64,000 nucleotides of DNA from Botrimarina colliarenosi (GCF_007859955.1 NZ_SJPR01000008.1:62526-126525); one strand, 5' to 3'. Shown: positions 1-8,484, numbered from the stretch's first letter. Numbers and translations: made by a program. Notes: generated by a model not told the origin, from the letters alone.

Positions 1-411
1 ACCACAGCCGGGGTCGCCGTAGGCGCAGCTTGGGTCGACGACAGCGCAACCCGGCTCCTCGTAGTAGGAGCCTCCGCAGCCACACCCGCCGGCACAACCA
101 CAGGTGGCGCATGCCGCCTGGACCGACGCATCGACGCGAGGCGCCGACCCCGATCGGGGGGCGGGAGGCATCGCGGCAACCGCTTGTCGCACCGGAGCCG
201 GTCGGTTCGCCGCCGCCGGTGGGGCGACCGCGGACGCCTGTCGGACGACCGTCGGCGCCTTGGCGGCCGGCTTGCCGCTCGCGGCGCGGGGCGCCGGGGC
301 GGTGTGACTGACTTGCTGGACTCCCGTCGACTGCCACTGAAGCTGCGCCGTCGCAGGCATCGTGGAGGAAGCGGCGAGAAGTCCGAATAGGGCGTGCATC
401 AGGCGACGCAT
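1..411 (-). CDS. Secreted Cys/Gly-rich protein, N-terminal part (runs off left edge)
   Basis: Reading the minus strand from an ATG at 411 gives 137 codons without a stop to the window edge, so the C-terminus is missing. A GAGG lies 8 bases before the ATG. The product starts MRRLMHALFGLLAASS, a plausible signal peptide ending near ATAQ, followed by about 75 residues rich in Ala, Pro, Arg and Val, and then a Cys/Gly-rich stretch (CATCGCAGGCGCGG) and paired motifs of the type PGCAVVDPSCAYGDPGCG. Short exported Cys-Gly-Pro leaders of this kind precede outer-membrane beta-barrel domains in some planctomycete proteins (BBP7-like), but the barrel would lie outside this window, so that family is a guess. 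It is divergent from the adenine deaminase gene. Confidence 0.6.
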   Translation of the reverse strand, partial: MRRLMHALFGLLAASSTMPATAQLQWQSTGVQQVSHTAPAPRAASGKPAAKAPTVVRQASAVAPPAAANRPAPVRQAVAAMPPAPRSGSAPRVDASVQAACATCGCAGGCGCGGSYYEEPGCAVVDPSCAYGDPGCG

Positions 412-776
412 CGCAGGTACCTCACGGGGGCAGGTGTCATGATTCGACTGGCGCGCGTTCCACTAAAGACCGACTCGCGGTCTGCTAGCGGCAGGCGTGC
501 GCCAGGCCCCCCTGGTCGCAGCTAACCGTATCTATCGTCCCCCAGCGGGCCGTACTTTCGACAAAGTCGGCGTAATCGTCAGGGTCGATGCTGTCAGGGG
601 CAGCGGCGGTGGCTCTTTTGTTGGGTCCACAGTGCGGACCGTGCGCTGGCGGTGTTTGGAAGCCTCTTCCCGCCGCGATATCCAACGCCCGGTCCGCACA
701 GCGGACCCTACGGGGTGGCGCCAGCATCGCTATACTCGCGTCTCTCGCTCCCGACTTGTTTAAGACCCGCCCCGCC
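412..776. other. Intergenic region with paired palindromes
   Basis: There is no convincing gene here. It separates the divergent edge gene and the adenine deaminase gene, so it should hold both promoters; no clear -35/-10 pair was recognised. Its visible structure is the pair of GGTCC palindromes listed at 624-707. Confidence 0.5.
624..707. repeat. Two GGTCC...GGACC palindromes in inverted arrangement
   Basis: GGTCCACAGTGCGGACC lies at 624-640 and GGTCCGCACAGCGGACC at 691-707. The second is a perfect 7-bp stem with an ACA loop. The first is followed by GTGCGC and the second by CCTAC. The pair resembles an intergenic REP/BIME-like unit. Confidence 0.5.
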
Positions 777-2423
777 ATGCCCGCCTCGTTCTCGATTCGC
801 TCCAACGTTGTCGATCTCTTCGCCCGCACGGTGACTCCCGCCGAGGTCCGCGTCGCCGATGGCAAGATCGCCGCCATCGAGCCACTGCCGGCTGGCGAAA
901 CCGTCGAAGGCTATTTGGTCCCTGGCTTTGTCGACGCCCACGTGCATGTCGAGAGCTCGATGCTCGTCCCGACCGAGTTCGCCCGGGCGGCGGTCGTCCA
1001 CGGGACGGTCGCCTCGGTGAGCGACCCCCACGAGATCGGCAACGTGCTCGGCGTCGCGGGTGTCCACTACATGCTCGAGCAGGGGGATCAGACGCCATTC
1101 AAGTTCTGCTTCGGCGCCCCGTCGTGCGTCCCCGCCACGACGTTCGAGACCGCCGGCGCCACGATCACGGTCGAGGAAGTCGAGACCTTGCTCGACGACT
1201 CACGGATTGGCTACCTCAGCGAGATGATGAACTTCCCGGGCGTCCTCGGCGGCGACCCCGAGTGCCTGGCGAAGATCAAGGCCTCACAAGACCGCGGCAA
1301 GCCGGTCGATGGCCACGCCCCCGGCCTCCGCGGCGCGGAGGCGGCCCGCTACGTCGCGGCCGGCATGACGACCGACCACGAGTGCTTCACGATCGAGGAG
1401 GCCCGCGACAAACTCGCCGCCGGCTGCAAGATCTCGATCCGCGAGGGCTCCGCCGCCCGCAACTTCGACGCCCTCGCGCCGCTCATCGCCGAGCATCCCG
1501 GCATGGTGATGCTGTGCAGCGACGACAAGCACCCCGACGAGTTGGAGATCGGGCACATCAACCTGCTGCTGCGTCGGTCGGTCGCCCAAGGGGCCGACGT
1601 CTTCGACGCCCTCTGCGCCGCTTGCCAAACTCCGGTTGATCATTACAGCCTGCCGGTCGGCCTCTTGCGGGTTGGCGATCCGGCCGACTTGGTCGAGATC
1701 GATTCGCTCAGCGAGTTCAACGTCCGCCGCACCTGGATCGATGGCGAGTTGGTGGCCGAGAACGGCAAGAGCCTGCTGCCGCGGATCGAGCCCGCCGTTG
1801 CGAACAACTTCGTCGCCCGCGAGGTGCGTGGAGAGGAACTGGCGTTGTCGGCCGCGGGCGTCGAGGAGCTCCGCGTCATTGAGGCGATCGACGGGCAGCT
1901 GATCACCAACGCCCTCGCGGCCAGGCCCAAGGTCCACGCCGGCAACGTTGTCTCCGACGTCGACAACGACGTGCTCAAGCTGGTGGTCGTCAACCGCTAC
2001 GCCGACGCCCCCCCGGCGATCGCGTTCATCAAGAACTTCGGACTGGCGCGTGGCGCTATCGCCTCGAGCGTCGCCCACGACTCGCACAACGTGATCGCGG
2101 TCGGCGTGGATGACACCGACCTCTCTACGGCGATCAACCTCGTCATGGAGAACACCGGCGGCCTCTCCGCCGCCAGCCACAAGGACGGGGTCGCCGAGGC
2201 GCTGCCGCTGCCGGTGGCCGGCCTGATGGCGACCGGCACGTGCCAAGAAGTTGGGCAGGCGTATGGCAAGCTCGACAAGCTCGCCAAGGGGTGGGGCAGC
2301 CCGCTGCGGGCGCCCTACATGACGCTCTCGTTCATGGCCCTGCTAGTGATCCCGGCGCTCAAGCTGAGTGACAAAGGGCTCTTCGACGGCGCCAAGTTTG
2401 AATTCGTCTCGCTCACGTCGTAA
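777..2423 (+). CDS. ade: Adenine deaminase
   Basis: Adenine deaminase (amidohydrolase superfamily) hydrolyses adenine to hypoxanthine and ammonia in purine salvage. The 548-residue product has the N-terminal small beta domain, then VDAHVHVESSMLVP, the HxH metal motif plus the ESS that marks Ade, at about residue 60. SDPHEIGNV, GHAPGLRG, TDHECF and CSDDKHPDEL supply the other conserved metal and substrate residues, and the C-terminal domain carries SVAHDSHNVIAVG. Length is close to the usual 570-590. An upstream in-frame extension to 588 exists but lacks similarity; the ATG at 777 starts MPASFSIRSNVVDLF, the expected beginning. It appears to be a single-gene unit. Confidence 0.92.
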   Translation: MPASFSIRSNVVDLFARTVTPAEVRVADGKIAAIEPLPAGETVEGYLVPGFVDAHVHVESSMLVPTEFARAAVVHGTVASVSDPHEIGNVLGVAGVHYMLEQGDQTPFKFCFGAPSCVPATTFETAGATITVEEVETLLDDSRIGYLSEMMNFPGVLGGDPECLAKIKASQDRGKPVDGHAPGLRGAEAARYVAAGMTTDHECFTIEEARDKLAAGCKISIREGSAARNFDALAPLIAEHPGMVMLCSDDKHPDELEIGHINLLLRRSVAQGADVFDALCAACQTPVDHYSLPVGLLRVGDPADLVEIDSLSEFNVRRTWIDGELVAENGKSLLPRIEPAVANNFVAREVRGEELALSAAGVEELRVIEAIDGQLITNALAARPKVHAGNVVSDVDNDVLKLVVVNRYADAPPAIAFIKNFGLARGAIASSVAHDSHNVIAVGVDDTDLSTAINLVMENTGGLSAASHKDGVAEALPLPVAGLMATGTCQEVGQAYGKLDKLAKGWGSPLRAPYMTLSFMALLVIPALKLSDKGLFDGAKFEFVSLTS

Positions 2424-2592
2424 CTCTCCTGCCACTCTAGCGCCCTCGTCGCCACCCGCTCTCGTACCGAGAGAACGCGACCCCATTGAATCGTTCGCTT
2501 TCCCGGACAGGGTACGCGTTGGGGGGCCGCCGTAGTTAAACTGGCGGGCTCACTCCACGCCGTCTTCGCCTCTCACCTGACCAGACCAAGCG

Positions 2593-4008
2593 ATGCCTGT
2601 TTCTCAACTCCAGTGCCTCCGCTTCGCCACGGCGGCTCTTGTGCTGGCCCTCACACGGGGTGGAATCGCGTCAGACAACTCTGGCGGTCATGAGATAAAC
2701 TTCGTCGCCGGCCGCCTGATCGAACTGAACGACAACGGCGCGTGGTCGTGGTTCATGGACAACCGAGCCATCGTCCAAGGCGGAAAGCTCGTCGTGGGTT
2801 CGATCCGGTCGATTGGCGACTTCCGGTCCGGCCGCACCGACCCGAATTGGGGCAACGTCGAGATCGCCACGCTCGACCTCGAAACGCTCAAAGTGGGCCG
2901 CACGGTGATGCACCGCCAATTTGAGCAGGACGACCACAATAACCCCGCCTTCCTGCCGATCGACGGCGACCGGCTCTTGGCCGTCTACACCATGCACGGG
3001 CAAGAAGTGAATATCTACGTGCGGCATTCCGAGCCGCACAACCCGCTGAGCTGGAGTGATGCCCTCGTCGTCATATCACCGGGGCAGGCGGGCAGCTTTA
3101 CAAAGGACAGTGTCACCTACTCCAATCTCTTCCGCCTGTCGTCGGGCGAGATCATCGACATCTACCGAGGCGTTGGGCACGATCCCAACTATATGTCCTC
3201 GGACGACGAGGGGAAAACCTGGCGCTATCGCGGCCGATTCCTGAAAGGTCGTGACGGCTACAGCCCCTACCTCAAGTACGTCCAGGACGGCGACCGGATC
3301 CACTTCGTTGCGACCGAAGACCACCCCCGCAACTTCGACAACAGCCTCTACCACGGCTACATCGAGGCGGGTGAGTTGCACCTCAGCGACGGTGAAGCTG
3401 TCGGCCCGATGAGCGATAACCAAGAAACGGCCCTACGGACATGGGACTTCACCCGCGTCTTTCAGGGCGACCCCGATAACGTCGCCTGGATGTGCGACAT
3501 CGAACTCAACAAAGAACGTCATCCCGTCATCGCCTTCACGGTACAGAAAGACGGACGTGGCCTTCCTAAGCGCCAGGGCGGTGAAGACCACCGTTTCCAC
3601 TACGCTCGCTGGGATGGCGACGGGTGGCGGCAGTCCGAGATCGCTTTCGCCGGGAAGCGGCTCTACCCCTCCGAAGACGACTACACCGGCCTCGCGGCGA
3701 TCGATCCGCGCGACGTGAACGTCGTTTACATCTCCACCAACGCCCACCCGAAGACCGGCGAGCCGCTCATCAGTGAGGCCGACGGCAAACGGCATCACGA
3801 GTTGTTCCGGGGTCGTCGCCCCGAGGTGGAGGGCGCCCCATGGAAGTGGACGCCGATCACCGCCAACTCGACTGCCGACAATCTTCGCCCGCTGATTCCG
3901 CCCACCACCGATGGCCTGACCGCCCTGGTCTGGATGCGGGGCAGCTACACCCACAACCGGGGCGATTGGACCACGGCAGTCGTGGCGATGCCGCTTGAAG
4001 CGGAGTGA
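2593..4008 (+). CDS. Exported BNR-repeat (BNR_4) beta-propeller protein
   Basis: The 471-residue protein has a signal peptide (about residues 1-26, cleaved near GGIAS) and a propeller-like body. Several SSDDEGKTW/SWSDAL-type Asp-box blades are visible, for example near residues 150 and 200, with RTWDFTRVFQGDPDNVAWMCDIEL in the middle. This is the layout of the BNR_4 family, which includes sialidase-like proteins and some polysaccharide lyases of the PL24/PL25 type. No catalytic assignment can be made from sequence alone; action on an extracellular polysaccharide in the periplasm or outside the cell is an inference. It is convergent with the P450 gene, with a 28-bp gap. Confidence 0.7.
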   Translation: MPVSQLQCLRFATAALVLALTRGGIASDNSGGHEINFVAGRLIELNDNGAWSWFMDNRAIVQGGKLVVGSIRSIGDFRSGRTDPNWGNVEIATLDLETLKVGRTVMHRQFEQDDHNNPAFLPIDGDRLLAVYTMHGQEVNIYVRHSEPHNPLSWSDALVVISPGQAGSFTKDSVTYSNLFRLSSGEIIDIYRGVGHDPNYMSSDDEGKTWRYRGRFLKGRDGYSPYLKYVQDGDRIHFVATEDHPRNFDNSLYHGYIEAGELHLSDGEAVGPMSDNQETALRTWDFTRVFQGDPDNVAWMCDIELNKERHPVIAFTVQKDGRGLPKRQGGEDHRFHYARWDGDGWRQSEIAFAGKRLYPSEDDYTGLAAIDPRDVNVVYISTNAHPKTGEPLISEADGKRHHELFRGRRPEVEGAPWKWTPITANSTADNLRPLIPPTTDGLTALVWMRGSYTHNRGDWTTAVVAMPLEAE

Positions 4009-4036
4009 CGCTCTCTCCGCTAGGGCGTGGCCGCTC

Positions 4037-5542
4037 TCAACGGGGCTTACGCGATAGTGGCGCGTCACGACGGGTGACTCTCACCTTGCACGGCGTCGCG
4101 GGGCGGATCGCCAGTTCGCGGTGGGTCGCTAGGTCGTCGAATCCCGCCTGCGGTTCGAGGCGCCATTGCTGGAGCACCTTCGCCACGACCAACGGCAACT
4201 GCGCCATCGCAAGCTGCTGACCGATACAAATCCTCGGCCCGTGGCCGAACGGGAAGTAGGCGCCCTTCGGGATGTCCCCTTCCCTTTCCGCGGAGAATCG
4301 GTCGGGGTCGAACGTGAGCGGGTCGGCAAAGAATCGCGGGTCGCGGTGCGTCACCCACGGCATCGTGATCATCCAGCCCCCGCGACAGATGCGGTAGCCT
4401 CCCAGCGAGGTGTCGCGGATTGGCATCCGCGCGAACAGCACGTAGGCCGCCGGGAAGAGTCGCAAGGTTTCTTTCAGCGCCTGCGTCACGTACGTGAGCT
4501 TCGGCACGTCTTCGAGGTTGGGCTCGCGGTCGCCGAGCACTTGATCGACCTCTTCGACAAGCCGCTCGTAGAGCTCCGGCTTCGCGAGGACGAGTTTCCA
4601 GAACCAGCCGAGCGTCGAACTGGTCGAATGGGCGCTGGCGATGAGGATCGTCGCCGCTTCGTCGCGGGCCTGTTGATCGCTCATCCCTTTGCCGTCGCCC
4701 TCTTCGTCGACCGCCCGTAGCAACACGGCGAGCAGGTCGTGGTACGCGTTGGGATCGGCCCGGCGGATCTGAATCGCCGTGCGGACGTAGGCGTCGATCG
4801 CCGCGATCGCCTCCCGTTTCCGCCGGCGACTCGGTAGGGGCAACCAAGCGGGCGGGGTGATCGGGATCGCCATCTCGCGGCTCATCTGATGGGCGCCTTC
4901 GATGACCGCCTCCGACAGGTCCTCGGGAGTGGGACCCCCAATGACCTCCGGATTGATGCCGGTGGTCGTGCGTATCGACAGGTCCATCATGAGCGTGGCC
5001 ATGGCCTCGACGAGATCGACGACTTTGCCCGATTCCCACCGCTCGAGGCGTTCTTGCGTCCCGGCGACGGTCACCTGGACATACCGCGGCAGCATCGAGC
5101 CGCGGAAGGCCTGCTGGATGAGCCGCCGCTGGCGAGTCCACAGCTCGCCTTCGCTGGTGAGGATCCCGTTGCCAACCAGCTGGCGAACCACCCGCATCTC
5201 CCACGGCGCGCGGACATAGTCGTCGCGCCGCCGGACCAGGTACTCGTGGATCAACTCGGGGTGATTGACGAGGTAAGCCCGTTGAGCGAACAGCAAGAAG
5301 CTGGTCAGGTCACCGTAGCGGTGCGCGAGCTTGGTGGCGTACTGCAAGGGGGAGAGCCAAAACTCGACCGCATGCCGCCAAGTAAGCCCAGCCCAGCGAT
5401 TGACGTTGGCCGGCCCGGGCGGGTGAGGGAGTTTCGCGGGCGAGACGTCCGCCGACGGGACGTTGCCCGGATCGCTGGGAGGGACAGCCGGTGGTAAAAG
5501 AGGCGATTTAGGAGGTAAGACTCTCTCAGTAGCGACTGACAT
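4037..5542 (-). CDS. Cytochrome P450
   Basis: This is a haem-thiolate monooxygenase of 501 residues. Hallmarks visible are the haem ligand loop FPFGHGPRICIGQ (Cys about residue 443), the K-helix ExxR (LKETLRLFP), the I-helix region with a His-Ser-Thr core (ASAHSTSSTLGW) and the PERF-like FDPDRF. A Pro-rich N-terminus (residues 10-45) precedes the P450 fold and no membrane anchor is obvious, so the enzyme is probably soluble; substrate and redox partner are unknown and no ferredoxin gene is adjacent. The ATG at 5542 is chosen; a GTG at 5611 in frame would add 23 residues. A perfect 16-bp palindrome lies about 90 bases upstream of the ATG and may be an operator. Confidence 0.9.
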   Translation of the reverse strand: MSVATERVLPPKSPLLPPAVPPSDPGNVPSADVSPAKLPHPPGPANVNRWAGLTWRHAVEFWLSPLQYATKLAHRYGDLTSFLLFAQRAYLVNHPELIHEYLVRRRDDYVRAPWEMRVVRQLVGNGILTSEGELWTRQRRLIQQAFRGSMLPRYVQVTVAGTQERLERWESGKVVDLVEAMATLMMDLSIRTTTGINPEVIGGPTPEDLSEAVIEGAHQMSREMAIPITPPAWLPLPSRRRKREAIAAIDAYVRTAIQIRRADPNAYHDLLAVLLRAVDEEGDGKGMSDQQARDEAATILIASAHSTSSTLGWFWKLVLAKPELYERLVEEVDQVLGDREPNLEDVPKLTYVTQALKETLRLFPAAYVLFARMPIRDTSLGGYRICRGGWMITMPWVTHRDPRFFADPLTFDPDRFSAEREGDIPKGAYFPFGHGPRICIGQQLAMAQLPLVVAKVLQQWRLEPQAGFDDLATHRELAIRPATPCKVRVTRRDAPLSRKPR

Positions 5543-5632
5543 CGGACCAAAGTGTAGCCGTCCACACGAAATCGTCTCTTTCCAAGAGAGTTTCGTCGTC
5601 CTCTTAATCACCCGGTCCCCGGGAGACGGAGG

Positions 5633-5648
5633 ATTACGATATCGTAAT
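5633..5648. promoter_or_regulatory. Perfect 16-bp palindrome upstream of the P450 gene
   Basis: ATTACGATATCGTAAT is completely self-complementary. It lies between the end of the upstream minus-strand gene (5684) and the P450 start (5542), in an AT-richer stretch. Position and symmetry fit a dimeric repressor site (TetR/MarR/ArsR-like); the regulator is not identifiable here. Confidence 0.4.
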
Positions 5649-5683
5649 GCTCCACACTTTGCGACTTTATTCCGATTATTTCC

Positions 5684-6106
5684 TTACGTCGTGACCCGTC
5701 GCGCTTCGGCCCGCAGCTCCTCGCTCGACCAGCCGTTCTTTTCCGCCAGGGCCAGCAAGCGCCGCTGGCCGGCGTCGTCGAGCCGGGCCACCGCGGCGTG
5801 GGCGCTCCAGCTCTGGCTCGGCCGGCGATTGCGGATCGGCACGCGGCGGGCGACCGACGCGTAGCGGTTGAGTTGGTCGCCCGAAATGGCGCCCTCGCAC
5901 ATCGCGTAGAACGTCTCGCCGAAAGCGTCGTCGCCGGCGTTCAGCAGATCGCCGATCCACCACGGCCCCGCCTTCTGGCACCAGAGAGCGAACTGCAGCG
6001 GCCCTTTCCAGGCCTCGACCGAGGGCTTGCCGTCGATGCGCACCCCGACCGAAGTGAACCGGAACGGTCCGACGTGCATCTCGGGGGGGCGGTTATTCTC
6101 AGGCAT
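5684..6106 (-). CDS. Small conserved protein of unknown function
   Basis: The product has 140 residues, starting MPENNRPPEM. The N-terminal half includes GPLQFALWCQ, GPWWIGDLLNAGDDAFGE and YAMCEGAISGDQL. The second half, from about residue 80, has RYASVARRVP, WSAHAAVARLD and a terminal GWSSEELRAEAR helix. The pattern WWIGDLLN...YASVARRVP...WS.H..VA.L......L...A...GWS..ELR is one I associate with small proteins with a ParB-like helical part in several phyla, but the molecular function is unknown to me. There is no signal peptide or membrane segment. It is followed 141 bp downstream by the P450 gene on the same strand, with the palindrome at 5633 between them. Confidence 0.55.
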   Translation of the reverse strand: MPENNRPPEMHVGPFRFTSVGVRIDGKPSVEAWKGPLQFALWCQKAGPWWIGDLLNAGDDAFGETFYAMCEGAISGDQLNRYASVARRVPIRNRRPSQSWSAHAAVARLDDAGQRRLLALAEKNGWSSEELRAEARRVTT

Positions 6107-6137
6107 GGCGGATTGAGTTGGCAGGTTGCTGAAAGCA

Positions 6138-6233
6138 AACCACGAAGGAACGACGGAACAAAGGGGGGCCGAATAAGCCGTCGTTGCGGAGTTGAAAAGA
6201 TCGCTCCCTTGGTTCCGTCGTTCCTTTGTGGTT
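6138..6233. repeat. Inverted repeat, AACCACnAAGGAACG family, copy 1
   Basis: The arms 6138-6159 and 6212-6233 match in 21 of 22 positions as reverse complements (AACCACGAAGGAACGACGG on the left). The loop is about 52 bases. Related elements lie at 8485, 19939 and 43608. The right arm ends 36 bases before the hemB start. Confidence 0.75.
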
Positions 6234-6269
6234 CAAATCGTTGAGAACCCTCCCCCACCAAGGCTCGGC

Positions 6270-7271
6270 ATGCAATACGGAAGTTTTCCCGCCACGCGGC
6301 TCCGCCGCCTGCGGCGTCACGATTGGTCGCGTCGGTTGGTTGCTGAAACCCGACTATCGCCGGCGGACCTGATTTGGCCGATCTTTGTCAGCGAGGGGGC
6401 CAAGCGCCGCGAGCCGGTCGCTTCGATGCCGGGCGTGGACCGGCTGAGCGTCGATCTCTTGGAGTCGGCGGTCGTCGAGGCCGTCGAGCTTGGCGTCCCC
6501 GCGATCGCCTTGTTTCCCGCGACTCCCAACGACCTCAAGACCCCCGGCGCTGAGGAGGCGTGGAACCCCGACAATCTCGTCTGCCGGGCGATCCGGGAAG
6601 TCAAAGCGAAGCTCGGCGACGCGGTGGGCGTCCTCGCCGACGTGGCGCTCGACCCCTACTCGTCCCACGGCCAAGACGGGCTGGTGATTGACGGCTATGT
6701 CGCCAACGACGAAACGCTCGACGCCCTCGGCAAGCAGACACTCGTCCAGGCCGAGGCCGGGTGCGACGTGATCGCCCCCAGCGACATGATGGACGGCCGC
6801 GTCGGCTATCTTCGTCATGTGCTCGACGGCGCCGGCTTCGACCACGTCTCGATCATGGCGTACGCCGCCAAGTACGCGTCGGCCTACTACGGCCCGTTCC
6901 GCGACGCGGTCGGCTCGGCGGGCTCGCTCGGCACAGGGGATAAGAAGACCTACCAGATGGACCCCGCGAACGGCGACGAGGCACTCCGCGAGGTGGCCCT
7001 CGACTTGGCCGAGGGCGCCGACATGGTGATGGTCAAACCGGGGCAGCCCTACCTCGACATCGTGACGCGCGTCAAACAGACGTTCGCCGCGCCGACGTTC
7101 GCCTACCAGGTATCGGGCGAGTATGCCCAGATCGCCGCCGCAGCGCAGCTCGGCTGGCTCGACCGCGACGCGGTCATGATGGAGAGCCTCATGGCGTTCA
7201 AACGCGCCGGCGCCGACGGCGTGCTGACTTATTTTGCCGTTGAGGCGGCGAAGCAATTGCGGGGCCGATGA
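6270..7271 (+). CDS. hemB: Porphobilinogen synthase (delta-aminolevulinate dehydratase)
   Basis: HemB condenses two 5-aminolevulinate molecules to porphobilinogen in haem synthesis. The 333-residue product carries both active-site lysines: Lys201 in AYAAKYASAYYGPF and Lys256 in MVMVKPGQPYLD. The metal-binding segment, residues 123-138, reads ADVALDPYSSHGQDG. It has Asp where the zinc enzymes have cysteines (CLCEYTSHGHCG type), so this is the magnesium-type, non-zinc form. The start ATG at 6270 (MQYGSFPATRLRRLRRHDW) is preferred over an upstream in-frame start at 6192 that would be encoded by a dispersed inverted repeat. Confidence 0.95.
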   Translation: MQYGSFPATRLRRLRRHDWSRRLVAETRLSPADLIWPIFVSEGAKRREPVASMPGVDRLSVDLLESAVVEAVELGVPAIALFPATPNDLKTPGAEEAWNPDNLVCRAIREVKAKLGDAVGVLADVALDPYSSHGQDGLVIDGYVANDETLDALGKQTLVQAEAGCDVIAPSDMMDGRVGYLRHVLDGAGFDHVSIMAYAAKYASAYYGPFRDAVGSAGSLGTGDKKTYQMDPANGDEALREVALDLAEGADMVMVKPGQPYLDIVTRVKQTFAAPTFAYQVSGEYAQIAAAAQLGWLDRDAVMMESLMAFKRAGADGVLTYFAVEAAKQLRGR

Positions 7272-7343
7272 GGGACCACGCTCGACTTTTGTGGCGCTGC
7301 CCGAGGCTAGCGCCTGCGGCTCAAGAAAAACGATTGATCCCGC

Positions 7344-7940
7344 TTAAACGGCGACGTTCGGCTGCGGCTTTCCATCGCCCGCTTTCGCCTTTGTCTCCGG
7401 CCGTCGTAGGCGGCACGCCTGCTGGGTATTCAGCACCGTGTGGACGAACGGCTCGGGGCGCGGCGTCCCGGCCAACCGCAGCCGCTCCTTGCCCTCCTTG
7501 AGGAAGACCACGTCGCCGGCGTGGTACCACGCCTGTCCCGGAAGCACGTCGATCTCGACCGCGTCGAAATCGTCGATCGCCAGCTGGGCGACCGGCGAGG
7601 CGTCCTTCTCGAAGGGGTTCTCAATGAGCAGCCGCTTCGTCGTCAGCCGATAGCGGAGGCCGTCGGCGTTCACGGGACCGAAGAGCACCAGCGGCTTCCG
7701 CGGCGCCTTGCGGGCCAGGTAAAGCAGCGCGGCCAATGGGGCCGTGACGATCGCGATCAGCCAACCCAACAGGAGCGGCACGCCGGCGATCCGCACGCCG
7801 AGACGATTGCCATAAAGCCGGCCCAGCCACTGTCCCCACGCGCCGGCGGCGATCGACGGCCAAACGACCGCGACCGTCCGCTCTTGCGGGACGCTCGTAG
7901 GCTGGGGCGGGTGGGGTGAGTCTGGCATACCCCAGAGCAT
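7344..7940 (-). CDS. Membrane protein with PH-like (YdbS-type) domain
   Basis: The product has 198 residues. A hydrophobic hairpin-like segment spans about residues 48-77 (GVRIAGVPLLLGWLIAIVTAPLAALLYLA). It is followed by a soluble part with LRYRLTTKRLLIENPF and DDFDAVEIDVLPGQAWYHAGDVVFL, which resembles the bacterial PH-like bPH_2 fold (YRLTTKRL is the typical entry). Function is unknown; such proteins are peripheral to membrane homeostasis in other bacteria. Start is either the ATG at 7940 or one four codons later at 7928. It is divergent from the GGQ-domain gene, with about 45 bp between starts. Confidence 0.65.
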   Translation of the reverse strand: MLWGMPDSPHPPQPTSVPQERTVAVVWPSIAAGAWGQWLGRLYGNRLGVRIAGVPLLLGWLIAIVTAPLAALLYLARKAPRKPLVLFGPVNADGLRYRLTTKRLLIENPFEKDASPVAQLAIDDFDAVEIDVLPGQAWYHAGDVVFLKEGKERLRLAGTPRPEPFVHTVLNTQQACRLRRPETKAKAGDGKPQPNVAV

Positions 7941-7986
7941 AGACTTCGCTTTGGAACTTCCTCCAGCCTCCCCGCCCGGCCGGCCG

Positions 7987-8481
7987 ATGCACCCCGCCCA
8001 AATGCCGATCGCCGAATTGCTCGCCCACTGCGATCAGAGACGGCTACGCCGCTCGGGTCCGGGGGGCCAGCACCGCAACAAGGTCGAAACCGCGGTCGTG
8101 CTCACGCACCGGCCGACCGGCGTCGCCGCCGAAGCAAACGAACGCCGCAGCCAACAGCAGAACCGCGTGGTGGCGACCCAGCGGCTGCGGGTCCGGCTGG
8201 CGATCGAGCACCGCGAAGGCGTCTTCGACGAGCTCAGCGACCTGTGGACCGGCCGCACACGCGGCGGGAAGATCGCGGTGAATCCCGAGCACGAGGACTT
8301 CCCCGCCCTGCTCGCCGAGGCGCTCGACCACATCGCCGCCGTCGACTGGGACGAAGCAACCGCCGCCGAGCGACTCGGCGTCTCACGGACCCAACTGATC
8401 AAGCTGCTCCGCCTAGAACCACCGGCCCTCGCCCTGCTCAACCAGCAGCGAGCCGATCGCGATCGCCCGCCGCTGCGGTGA
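7987..8481 (+). CDS. Lone GGQ-domain peptide release factor-like protein
   Basis: This is a small RF-1-domain protein (164 residues from the chosen ATG). The catalytic loop RRSGPGGQHRNKVETAVVL carries the GGQ tripeptide used for peptidyl-tRNA hydrolysis, followed by GVAAEANERRSQQQNR. There is no codon-recognition domain, so it belongs with ribosome-rescue-type factors (ArfB/RF-H-like) rather than PrfA or PrfB. It lacks the Lys/Arg-rich C-terminal tail that ArfB inserts in the mRNA channel; instead the C-terminal 60 residues form a predicted helical segment (WDEATAAERLGVSRTQLIKLL) resembling a helix-turn-helix. Starts at TTG 7951 or ATG 8002 are possible. Confidence 0.75.
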   Translation: MHPAQMPIAELLAHCDQRRLRRSGPGGQHRNKVETAVVLTHRPTGVAAEANERRSQQQNRVVATQRLRVRLAIEHREGVFDELSDLWTGRTRGGKIAVNPEHEDFPALLAEALDHIAAVDWDEATAAERLGVSRTQLIKLLRLEPPALALLNQQRADRDRPPLR

Positions 8482-8484
8482 GTT

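Noticed and set aside
485..877. Minus-strand reading frame of 130 codons
   Set aside because: It overlaps the start of adenine deaminase on the other strand, has no family-like motif, and its composition follows the GC-rich antisense frame bias.
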